This document shows positions 40,741 through 50,118 of a stretch of DNA of 50,118 nt, one piece after another. A program made the translations under genes and the position numbers. Source of the stretch: Trichoplax sp. H2 (Eukaryota; Placozoa; Uniplacotomia; Trichoplacea); the NCBI GenBank assembly GCA_003344405.1, contig NOWV01000316.1, positions 1-50,118 on the forward strand, written 5' to 3'. How positions within the stretch are numbered: position 1 is the stretch's first letter; every line of letters begins with the position of its first letter. The notes under the pieces were generated by a model. It did no database searches and was not told the origin of the DNA. It saw nothing but the letters and a program-made list of their open reading frames with translations.

Positions 40741-40990
40741 AATTCTGCACTTTCAGATGAGCGTCCGGCCGTCCGTTTTTCAGATGGCGGACATGTTTTA
40801 GTGGGCAAACCACTTTGAATGAAGGTCATAGTAATTTAGCCTACAGTTCCAAACTGAATTACGGGATGCATGATTGTATACGGGGGGTTTCTAACTTTTC
40901 AAACAGCTGAAAAGCTGACATTGACATAAATTAGAAAAATTAAAGGATGTAAATGTTTTAGATTGAAATCCAAGTTGTGTGCTTTTAAGG

Positions 40991-41209
40991 CATCATGGAT
41001 GGATCGTTAAGCGAAAAAAAAATCCCACATTTGATATCGACAATGTAGTTTAAATCGACATGGAAAAGGTGCCATTGGCAAAATTTCCTTGCCAAATGGC
41101 ACAAAACGACGCTAAATCGTGCCAATCGCACAGCTTCGAGATCGATTGAAATGATGCCATCGGTATCAAATATGGATTTTTGTACACTGAACGATCAGTT
41201 AGTGATGAT
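40991..41209. repeat. Imperfect 220-bp inverted repeat (foldback)
   Basis: The left half (CATCATGGATGGATCGTT, AAAAATCCCACATTTGATAT, TTTAAATCGA, GTGCCATTGGCAA) pairs with the right half read backwards (CATCACTAACTGATCGTT, AAAAATCCATATTTGATAC, TTTCAATCGA, GTGCCATTTGGCAA). The innermost stem of 13-14 bp closes a loop of about 7 bases near 41080-41090. It could be an old foldback or MITE insertion, or a transcribed hairpin. No clear target duplication is visible. Confidence 0.6.
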
Positions 41210-42649
41210 AATGCAGGGCCAAAATTGGGGCTCGGCTGTTAATATTTAATATTTTGTCCAATCCCTTTCTCTGGTATACAGTGCTTACAGTACGGTATTG
41301 CATATGGTCCCAGTTACTGTGGCAGGTTTTCTTTCTACTTGTAACTGTACAGTAGAGGGATCCAGAATGTCAAAAATATTTCATAACGTTAGCTAGACAC
41401 TTCTATATTGTGCCATATTACACTTTCTATCATTGCTCCAAATTTCAAGTTAAGCAGTGATCAATCGATGTACTTTAACTACGATTCTGCTTTGCACCTT
41501 CGACAAGGGACTTTCTAAATATCGAAATGTAAAGGTCCCTGATTCCAACCCTAACATTGACGTTTCCGTCATAATGAAATGAATGTGATTCACCGGATAG
41601 CTCTTATTTGTGCTTCCTATGCTGGAAAATTTTTGTAGATCGAATAACTCTTCTTGTCATGTCAAATTACTCATTGGCGTAGGTATACGTAGTCGCGAAT
41701 ATAATATATTTTATATTATACTCGTATACTGATATCATGACTACAAACTATACGCTTAGGATACCAGCAATTATGCTTACTAAATAACATACTATGATAT
41801 CTGGCGGTCAGATATGCGTACTTGTAGAATATGCAATCCTGTATAAGCCTAACTATAATCAATTACGACGAGTGATCCAGTACAATAGCATAAACTCGAA
41901 TTTGAAGGTAACACTGAGGTATATGAAGTATTGTAGTGAAGATACCGTTCTATTACTATTTTAGATCAGACACAAGAACTTATTACTGATTCAAAATGAC
42001 AACTGATAGATTTCAATTAATTACTGTTTACATCACAAATGTAAAATAGATAAAACATAAAGAATGATATCAGTTTCTCTTTATATATATCGCTTCACAT
42101 TATCGATAGATATTAGCAACAATACAGCATTGAGTTCCAGTCATCAACAAAGGCAGCTTAAAGCAATTTGACGTCGAAACTAAAATAACTTACAAATATC
42201 AAAGAAAAAAATCTGTCCTATATTGTCTTATGTGATATAATTGAACGAATAGCAAAGCTATAAAATCCAGTAATATTGTGCATGTTCACTATACATAGCC
42301 TTTCTGACTGATTTAATAACATAAAACATTATACAGCACTATAATTTAATATAAGCGTGCACACATAAAATAGACGAACGTATAGAAATTAATTGCTTTT
42401 TATAGGATTTTATACCAGTATATTGGATACACCGAATTTAATAAAGTAGTAATCAATAATAAATGGTTATGGGTGGTAAATTATAGTTCTCATCACTATT
42501 CAGACTTTCACAGTTATCAATTGCTAGTTCATACATTGTCACTACAAAAGCTTCGTATTAAATTTAAAATATTCTATTGCATTAAATTAGCATTTCGTTA
42601 TATGTTAAAAATAAAGTGAATAATTTGGCCCAGTATAAGTAACACTACA
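41210..42649. other. Intergenic, no gene recognised
   Basis: AT-rich spacer that should hold the 3' UTR of the THEG-repeat gene. I see no exon, RNA gene or array. Confidence 0.45.
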
Positions 42650-44842
42650 TCACGATAGTGAAGCTTCTTCCAATAAACTCCTGAAGGTTCCTTTTCTAGA
42701 AGTAAGCCTCCTTGAAACTGGCTTAGCTAATTCTTCTATCCTTAGTGAACATTCAGCATTTAAAGCTCGTTTTGATACTTTTAAACTATGATCTTCGTGA
42801 TTAATATGATAAACTTTTGACTTTGCTAGCTGCTGAATTCGAACTGAAGCATGTGCTTTTGTAGCTGCCATGCTGACTGTATCTATGTGAACGCGATCAG
42901 TAAGAAACTTGGGATGCAATCGCTTCGGCTTTGATAATTCTAAGATACGATCTGAACACTCGTAATCTGTAATGCTTACACGCCGCTTTTTACGCTTTTT
43001 GGTTGGTTGCTGTCTGTAATTAGAGTAGAAAAGGATGGTCAATCCAATCATGCACAGGTTTATTTTTTAGATTATGCATTGAAGTATATCGTATGGCTAC
43101 AACACTAAACAGATACGGTAATAATAAGATAGTCTCTAATTTTGACTGCTTAATTGTAATTTCAACGCTGCATAGCCTATTGCCTTATAGTTGCTACTAA
43201 TATAATATTAGCAGAATAACTACGAACGATTCATAAACAGCACTCCAGGGCCGTACAGTAAATGGCTTTTTGGGCTGCGCAAGTTGTTCAATTCGTGCGG
43301 ATGCCTGACCATACTTCAAAGCACTTTCAGCGACGCTTATATTATAACGATCTAATTGAAAATTCGATGGCAATTGTTTGGGCTGTGCCAATGTTTCTAT
43401 TCGTTGGCTCATGTTATAGTTCTTAGCAGAATTGCTAACACTCCAAGATGCAGAAGGCCTACGTAAGAATTATAACAATTCTAATATGAATTTGATAATC
43501 TATGGTAGTATATGAATTATCTGTAATGCATTGCTTTTTATATATTCAAAATTTAGTTCAGAAGTTTAGATTGTACCTGTCCATCACAAATTGAGTTGGT
43601 AGTAGCTTCGGTTGTGCGAGAGCCTGGATACGTTCTGGAAGATCTGAGTCACATTTGAATAAATATGATAAACATTAGTAATTTAAATTTAATGAAGCTC
43701 AAAGGTTATCAACAGTGCTGCAAGGATTTTGTATGAATAATCCTTTAGCAGGAGTTATACTATTGTATATCGATTTATCGCTTTTTTATGCTATGTTGGA
43801 GAATCATAACATTATAATTTAGCAACAGTCGATTTTAAGGATTAAATATTACAATGACTGATGCTATTAGAACATTTTAAGATTACTTCTGCTTAATCAA
43901 AAAACAGTTAATTGTAATAACACCTTAAAACTATGAGATGCTTTTATGATACGTGTCATTAATCAATTCTATATAAAGATGCTCACCCTTATCTTTTGCT
44001 TTGCTATTTTTTTCGTGTAATTCATTTAGACGCTCATACACAGAACTCCTGCAAGTAAATACATATGTAAGTTAATATTTATATATACATAAATTGTATA
44101 ATAAAGGTGAATTTTCTTGAGTTGTTTACTTATATATCACTGCTACATGATATGGGTATTCCATATCGCACATATTACGCCGAGTATTATTAGCATTTTA
44201 CGAATTACTTATAATAACTGTCTTCAATAATTATAATTATTTCTTTACGCTCAATTTTAAGTTATAGTATTCAATACAGCTACAACTGCTGGCATTACTA
44301 TTATTATTTTGCCTTTGTGAATTCCATTTTGAATCTTAATCATGGGCTATTATCTTTATATTTATCATATCGTTACCTGTTAGGTTTATGTTGAGTTGGT
44401 AACTGTCTTGGTTTCGATATAACATTAATTCGGGTTTGTTTTTCTGTTTAACGATTATAATCAAATACTTATATTTTAGATGAGTAATTACTGTAGCCAT
44501 AATATTAACAGTAACTTAGAAGTGATTTTACAGAACGTAGTGCATATATAGTTAAACTGTGATTGGATTACAGGAGTTTCATTTAATGCGATTTTGGCAA
44601 TATTACAAAATTCAGACTAATGAATTCAAGATGTATGACAGTACCTCATCCAGAATACTACATTTACGAATAATTTTACTAATATTTTGCCACCGTACTA
44701 GTAAAAACTGACAGATCATGTACTATACATATATGTACTCACTTTGCATAACAACATACGAGTATACAGATTACCAAAGCACTCATAATACTCGCACACG
44801 TATTAATTATTAAAGAATCTACTTACCAGTTGAATGATTCAT
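42650..44842 (-). CDS. THEG-repeat protein (sperm microtubule-associated type)
   Basis: Six exons, 268 residues: 44842-44827, 44443-44377, 44048-43987, 43643-43577, 43458-43228, 43013-42650; phases join, though the donor at 43228 (GTTCGT) is weak. The protein is basic and built of repeated short units of the form R-I-x-x-L-A-x-P-K: DLPERIQALAQPKLLP, SQRIETLAQPKQLP, SARIEQLAQPKKP, SDRILELSKPKRL, SVRIQQLAKSK and SLRIEELAKPVSRR. Such units define the THEG family, whose vertebrate members (SPMAP2/THEG, THEGL) are sperm flagellar proteins associated with microtubules. A role in cilia or sperm flagella is inferred. The tiny first exon encodes only MNHST plus one base of the next codon; it has a good donor but is the least certain part. 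HDDC2 starts 948 bp away in the opposite direction. Confidence 0.8.
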
Positions 44843-45429
44843 GTCGATTTCTTAATTTACTTCTAATTAAGATATTCTCGTAAATCAGATAAATAATAGC
44901 AATGGATAAGTTAGGTAAAACTAACTAAAGACTGTCGTATTCCAATATTATCTCAGCGCAGTTCGTCCAGCCAAAGCAAGTTGATTTTATCACAGTTTCA
45001 AAGGTTTTATAATACTCTCTTTTCGATTGAGTGCCACGCTTTCATTACGTCTTCTGGTTAATTACAATCTACCACCTCATACTGAAGTAAATTTTAATGT
45101 GGAAAATATAAAATACATGCACTAGCTGCTTTATAGTAGATATGGTCCAATAAGACGTGCAATGTTGAGTTCTGTTGACTTCTGTACGTTATATTTGCAA
45201 GTAAAGATAAGAAGCGTTGAGATGCGCTGTGATTTAATCCAGTAATGATTTACAACGAATACAATATACTTATGGCTCATAGATAGAGTGTGAATGTGGC
45301 ATATTAAGAACTGTTACTAAGTGACATATAACAAAAAAAATAGAAGAATGGCTATGTAGCTATTCATTTATTCTGCAAACATGTTTACTAGAAATTTAAT
45401 ACTGTTGCCTGGGCGACGCGCAAGCGGTG
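44843..45429. other. Divergent promoter region, THEG-like side
   Basis: Unique AT-rich DNA upstream of the THEG-like gene. No exon or RNA gene seen. With the GTACW array that follows, it forms the shared upstream region of two divergent genes. Confidence 0.45.
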
Positions 45430-45722
45430 TTCGATTATGATTACAGTACAGTACAGTACGGTATACTATACACTTATACAGTACAGTACTGTAGAAAAGT
45501 TGATAGAACACTTACTGTACCGTATTATTTTAGAGTGTACTGTACTGCACTGTACTGTACAGTACTGTATGGCAGGGACTTCCAGTACAGTACAGTACAG
45601 TACAGACTGTAATAAGAAGTCCTTGCTGCAAATCCGTGTACTGTACTGTACTGTATTTGTAGTGTACTGTACACTGTACAGTACAGTACTGTACAGTATG
45701 CAGTGTACATAGTACTGTAGTC
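45430..45722. repeat. GTACW array upstream of HDDC2
   Basis: A 290-bp tract dominated by GTACT/GTACA pentamers ends about 68 bp before the HDDC2 start codon. Examples are TTACAGTACAGTACAGTACG and CTGTACTGTACAGTACTGTA. Inside it, GGCAGGGACTT (near 45570) and AAGTCCTTGCTGC (near 45620) form an imperfect inverted pair around a GTACA run. Four overlapping open frames on both strands follow the repeat and are not genes. Confidence 0.85.
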
Positions 45723-45789
45723 AAGAGTCATAGTAGCATGGTAGTGCTGCGCATGTCGTAGTAAATTGTATACAGAACTGCATCCGGCA

Positions 45790-47383
45790 ATGGCGGAAAT
45801 TGAAGGGATATTTAAATTTATGAAAATATGTGGTCAGTTAAAGGTATATCACAATCAAAACTGGCTAATTAGTTACATGTTAGATAATAAAGTCTAAAAT
45901 CCAATTTGAATGTCGTATTCTACTCGTACGCATACCGTATTATTATAGTTTGAAATAGCTGAAGCCTCAAGATAATGTCATAATTGTAATAATAATAATT
46001 ATATTTATTCGTCATGCAATAGAAAGTTAAACGTACGGGCTGGGTTAACCATCAAGTTACAGCTCCGGAAAGCGTTGCTGGGCATATGTATAGAATGGCC
46101 ATGATGACCTTTTTACTTGATGATCCGGAAATCTCATTAGATAAGACGAGGTCAGTATGAAGTAGGGTGGGTTGAGTGTCAGATTCTTTAGGATAAGTTA
46201 TTTACGTCACATGTATGCGTATCTATCGAATTGCATAGGCAATATCATGATAGTTATTATTATTATTGTTATTATATTATCGGACATAATAAACGTGCTC
46301 GATAGATGTATGAAGGTAGCAATTGTACATGATTTAGCCGAGAGTATTGTTGGTGATATAACTCCATTCGATGGTGTGACCAAGGAGGATAAACACAGAA
46401 TGGAGAAGGTTAGCTCTCGAATCTATTAAGCGTAGCAGAATCACTGATACCAATCAGAATTTGTTAGGGTTATGGCTTTGCAATTCTTTTTCTCACGCAA
46501 TTCGAAATTTGCTATCTTCTAGTGCTAACTTAACATTGCGTAATTTATAATTATAGGAAGCTATGCAGAGTATCAAAGCTTTAGTTAGCAATGAGGTATT
46601 GGAATAATGATGTCATATGTATAGGTACTGTAATATCTTTATTTATTGTTAAAATATCAACCCAAATTTATGTATGCTGATTCATTCCGATAATGAAGGT
46701 TGGCGATGAAATCTTTAGCTTATGGGAGGTAAACTCATTTTACACTATCATTAATTGTCTTAAACTTAGAACCTTGTATCAATGCAGTCACGTAGAATCG
46801 AGTAAAGTTTACTTATGTTCGAGATTTGCTTCATGAATTCAGAAATCAATAATTTTTCGTATGATATACAGGAATATGAGACACAAGCAACTGCTGAGGC
46901 CAGGGCCGTTAAGGATTTGGACAGATTTGAGATGATATTACAAGCTTTTGAATATGAGGAAGGTAAGTTTTGTGCAGCCTTTAAAAAATACTCATATTGT
47001 TTTACTCAAAATATTGCATTATATTACTGAATAGGACAAAATATTTAAGTTCTTTCATTGTCAACTTTATTCAATTACAGATGAAAATCGATTTGGAGAC
47101 TTGGAAGATTTTTTTAAGTCTACCGAAGGTACGTTTTTTAGTTTATATCTTTGAAATCCTAAAATTTTTTCAGCATTGGCAATAGTAAAATTTACAGTTA
47201 TTATTTTACTGTAGTAATGAAATCTTTAGTAGCAATATGGTCTGCATGCTATGTTATTTTACGGAATGCTTCTTAATTATTCTTAATGAATAACAATCTA
47301 TCGCTTCAGGTAAATTTAAGCATCCAGCTGTAAAAAGATGGGATAGCTATTTAAGAAATAAAAGAAGAGAGAAACTTAAATGA
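45790..47383 (+). CDS. HDDC2: HD domain 5'-nucleotidase (HDDC2)
   Basis: Metal-dependent HD-domain phosphohydrolase of the YfbR/HDDC2 group, which removes phosphate from deoxynucleoside monophosphates. Eight exons, 188 residues (human 204): 45790-45843, 46023-46150, 46306-46408, 46557-46595, 46699-46728, 46872-46962, 47081-47128, 47310-47383; all phases match. Family segments are FMKICGQLK, KRTGWVNHQV, PESVAGHMYRMAMM (H39), VAIVHDLAESIVGDITPFDG (H69-D70), LWEEYETQATAEARAVKDLD (with the distal metal-binding Asp, probably D135) and GKFKHPAV at the C-terminus. Start ATG opens MAEIEGIFKF, matching the family's N-terminal helix. The protein is intact. Confidence 0.95.
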
Positions 47384-48314
47384 AATCGAACTGAATCTAA
47401 ATATCGAAACCTATATATTAATCTAGCTGCTCTCTCTGTGTAAAGAGGTGTAAATACGTTATAATTTACGTGTTTGGTTATTATCCAAGTCTCTGTTTAT
47501 AAATTTTTCCGCTATACGAACATTGATCAAATCCGATTTTCACTGTTTGAACCTTGATATGGTGTTATGGATGGAGAGTCCACACATGGCTATTGTATTA
47601 GTATACATGTTGGTATCAAATATGTTGCTGTTGCTTGTACAATGCGTAAAATTATAATCGGTATACCGTCATGCATTAGATCAGTTGCAATTAATTGCAA
47701 TACTATCTAACTCAGATTATTCTAATTAGCTAACGATTTTACGTTATCATAGATCACTGATCTTTTGCAATAGCGATTAGTGTCTTCATACTTAATACGT
47801 CGCTGTTGTTAGTATTGTTGGATTTTAAGCTGCGATATCTGGGGCACATGAGACAAATTTTTACGCAAATTTCAATATTGTACACATGTTTCAAGTAAAT
47901 TGTCCATGCAAATTAAACTAGTAAAGGAGATTTCGACGCTGTAAAGTAGTGTTCTCTATTATAATTCTATTTTGTAGCCTTTTAGACACATGTACTATGC
48001 AGTTTGTGGAAGATAATTTCATTTACGGCAGAGATTGTAGGCTTTTAGGATAAAATCTATCTACAAAACTACGCATCATAAATTAAGTATTATTCGCATT
48101 CGTGATTCATTTCATTGGGGTCTACTGTTGCAAGATATACTGTACGCGTATTGTCGATGCATGGTGTTCTACTGGTGGGATTATATCAAAGATACTGTAG
48201 AGTTATTAATCTATAGTTTATCAACATTAAATATCAACGCAGCCATTTCACAAATGAAATAAGCTAGCTTTTACTGTAATAAATCAACGTTGAAATTATT
48301 CTCATTTAAGTATC
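47384..48314. other. Intergenic, 3' flank of HDDC2
   Basis: AT-rich, no repeat unit, exon or RNA gene recognised. The first part will be HDDC2 3' UTR. Confidence 0.45.
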
Positions 48315-48323
48315 GGAAATATC

Positions 48324-48456
48324 AGGAACTACTCAACTAAAAATTCTGCCTCAAAAGCCGAAATTCAAAAATTTTTCTCCAATACTTTTAGTCGAGTATA
48401 TTACATAATTTTTTAGTTACGGCTTTTAAAGGAAACTTTTTAGTTGAGTAGTCCCT
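48324..48456. mobile_element. MITE-like element, 133 bp, with target duplication
   Basis: The left end AGGAACTACTCAACTAAAAA and the right end read backwards (AGGGACTACTCAACTAAAAA) differ by one base in 20. The similarity continues inward through an AAAAGCCG block to about 48 bp per arm. GGAAATATC occurs on both sides (48315-48323 and 48457-48465), a 9-bp target-site duplication. There is no coding capacity, so it is non-autonomous. A 9-bp duplication fits Mutator-like transposons best; hAT (8 bp) is less likely. The intact duplication suggests a fairly young insertion. Confidence 0.8.
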
Positions 48457-48524
48457 GGAAATATCTGCAATTCAGATCTACGACATTGCTTTGCAATCAG
48501 CGAGTCGTTGTACTTACAGTGTAC

Positions 48525-49335
48525 ACTGCCTGGACTAGTGATTTGTATAGTACTGTACTATGCTTATAGTACATAAAGTATGAAGTACCGAACTGCATCC
48601 CACGTCTACTACTCAACTACTGTATTTCAGTTTAAGCATTACAACAGCTCTTGCCCTTCTGAACTGTACAGTGTACAGTACGTTATTGACAAAATACTGT
48701 ACACTGTACACTGTACAAAACCTGGACTAGTGATTTGTATAGTACTGTACAGTACATACAGTATTAGTACTGTACAGTGTACAGTACTGTGCTTACACTA
48801 CTGTACATAAAGTATAAAGTACCGAACTGCATCCCACGTCTACTGAGTACTCAACTACTGTATTTCAGTTAAGCATTGCAACAGCTCTTGCCCTTCTGAA
48901 CTGTACAGTGTACAGTACGTTATTGACAAAATACTGTACACTGTACACTGTACAAAACCTGGACTAGTGATTTGTATAGTACTGTACTGTACAGTACTGT
49001 ACTGTGCTTACACTACATAAAGTATAAAGTACCGAACTGCATCCCACGTCTACTACTCAACTACTGTATTTCAGTTATGCATTGCAACAGCTTTTGCCCT
49101 TACTGAACTGTACAGTGCACAGTACTTTATTGGCAATAATACTGTAAACTGTACACTGTGCACTGTACAAAACCTGGACTAGTGATTTGTATAACATACT
49201 GTACTGTATACTGTGCTTACAGTACAGTACTGTCAATACATACATTATGAAGTACCGAACTGCATCCCACGTCTACTACTCCACTACTGTATTTCAGCAT
49301 TGCAACAGCTTTTGCCCTTACTGTACTACATGCTG
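48525..49335. repeat. Tandem array, 4 units of 190-240 bp with GTACW joints
   Basis: CCTGGACTAGTGATTTGTAT begins units at about 48529, 48721, 48958 and 49173. Each unit continues with a GTACW run, AAGTACCGAACTGCATCCCA, CGTCTACTACTCAACTACTG, TTTCAG, GCAACAGCTCTTGCCCTT and another GTACW run (CTGTACAGTGTACAGTACGT). Bodies are well conserved while the pentamer joints vary. The array ends about 165 bp before the MRPS28 start. A 76-codon frame within it is repeat-derived. Confidence 0.92.
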
Positions 49336-49499
49336 ACATTCGCTGCACATCGGCGCTCATTGCTCAACATCTGGAAAGATAACTTGATTTAATAAGAACC
49401 TTTGAGGTTCTGCCCTAAATTTAGTGATTGATTAGGAACCTGAGAAACTAATTAAATTCAAAGCATAGAAGCAGGATATTTCTACAAATTAAGTGAATA

Positions 49500-50065
49500 A
49501 TGCTACGTCGTTATTGTACAGGAAATTTAATGCAGCTGATGCGAAGCAGCATTGGTTGTCGATGGTTCGCACTTTCAACATCAATGAAGAACAGCAACGA
49601 TTCTTCCAACAACACTTTAGATAACAGTAGCTATAAAGAATCATTTGAAATGAAAGACAGCAACTTTGAAAACATGCTCCGACATTCAAAGTTTATAGGT
49701 ATTGGTAAACCGGGCAAGAAAAAGGTTACTGGCCATATCAAGCATGTGGTTGGCGATGATTTATATGTAGATTTTGGTGGTAAATTTTACGGCGTTGTTA
49801 AACGTCCAAGCTATGCAGGAGATCGGTACGAACGCATTTTAATTTTGTAACGATCGATAATTAATTAATATGGCTAATCTTTCAGTTCCCTCGGTAATAA
49901 AGTGTCACGTATTAATAACTCGTTTCTTTTCTTGTCTGCTTGATTAGAGGTTACAAGTTAGGGGACAGCGTTACAATACGATTAAGAGATACCGAAGTTA
50001 CTGGACATTTTATAGGACAGAGTCGTCATATGACTCTTTGCGAAGCTGATATTAGTCTTACGTGA
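49500..50065 (+). CDS. MRPS28: Mitochondrial small ribosomal subunit protein bS1m
   Basis: Component of the mitochondrial 28S ribosomal subunit. Two exons, 147 residues: 49500-49825 and 49948-50065, joined in phase as GATCG|AGGTTAC. The N-terminus (MLRRYCTGNLMQLMRSSIGC) is basic with no acidic residue, as in mitochondrial presequences. The conserved core has FENMLRHSKFIGIGKPGKKK and DDLYVDFGGKFYGVVKRP. The second exon gives LGDSVTIRLRDTEVTGHFIG and LCEADISL. These match the family's MLRHS, NDLYIDFGGKF and RLRLLDLELTSRFLG segments. The protein ends earlier than the human one, which has a charged tail. The open frame reading through the donor at 49826 is just intron. Confidence 0.93.
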
Positions 50066-50118
50066 TTTTAGACATACGTCGTACATGCGAAACCGATCGA
50101 AAGGTACTCGTCTGTGAA
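50066..50118. other. MRPS28 3' flank
   Basis: The last 53 bases of the window follow the MRPS28 stop codon and are presumably 3' UTR. Nothing else is visible. Confidence 0.5.

Noticed and set aside
40526-40813. 91- and 79-codon frames on opposite strands
   Set aside because: They mirror each other across palindromic GTACW repeats and have no splice or family support.
45427-45731. Four overlapping frames on both strands
   Set aside because: All are translations of the GTACW array, which is nearly free of stops in several frames.

Overview
The window is animal nuclear DNA, AT-rich, with many short introns (about 85-500 bp, nearly all GT-AG). It carries recognisably metazoan genes: a Hippo/MST kinase with SARAH domain, EXT1, ASPH, TMCC, SNRNP48, LACTB2, HDDC2, MRPS28 and a THEG-repeat protein. 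Gene density, short introns, conserved intron phases and base composition fit a compact early-branching animal, for example a placozoan or similar. That placement is inference and was not tested by a search. There is no bacterial operon, prophage or CRISPR. Most track ORFs are only exon pieces, so I built the gene models by hand from splice sites, reading phase and family similarity.

Layout: 1-1.5 kb, tandem repeats built on GTACT/GTACA pentamers; 1.5-5.1 kb, no recognised gene; 5.1-8.9 kb, TMCC-like membrane coiled-coil gene (+); 9.8-13.2 kb, U11/U12 snRNP 48 kDa protein gene (-), unusually long with an apparent PWI domain; 13.4-14.3 kb, GTACW clusters and a 140-bp array; 15.9-18.3 kb, aspartyl/asparaginyl beta-hydroxylase (+); 18.9-23.7 kb, a block of unrelated minisatellites and an assembly gap; 24.0-27.4 kb, EXT1 heparan sulfate polymerase (+); 28.0-29.7 kb (-) and 32.0-34.7 kb (+), two head-to-head LACTB2 paralogues with identical intron positions; 35.8-38.8 kb, Hippo kinase MST1/2 (-); 38.8-42.6 kb, intergenic with a 220-bp inverted repeat; 42.7-44.8 kb, THEG-repeat gene (-); 45.8-47.4 kb, HDDC2 (+); 47.4-49.5 kb, a small MITE and another GTACW-rich array; 49.5-50.07 kb, MRPS28 (+).

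The genes are not one pathway. They cover RNA metabolism (SNRNP48, LACTB2 pair), secretory-pathway modification (ASPH in the ER, EXT1 in the Golgi), ER membrane organisation (TMCC), growth control (Hippo kinase), nucleotide metabolism (HDDC2), mitochondrial translation (MRPS28) and a probable axonemal or sperm protein (THEG-like). The most notable observations are the PWI-like insertion in SNRNP48, the GTACW pentamer arrays lying just upstream of at least three gene starts, the altered DXD motif in EXT1, the head-to-head LACTB2 duplication, and a MITE with an intact target-site duplication.
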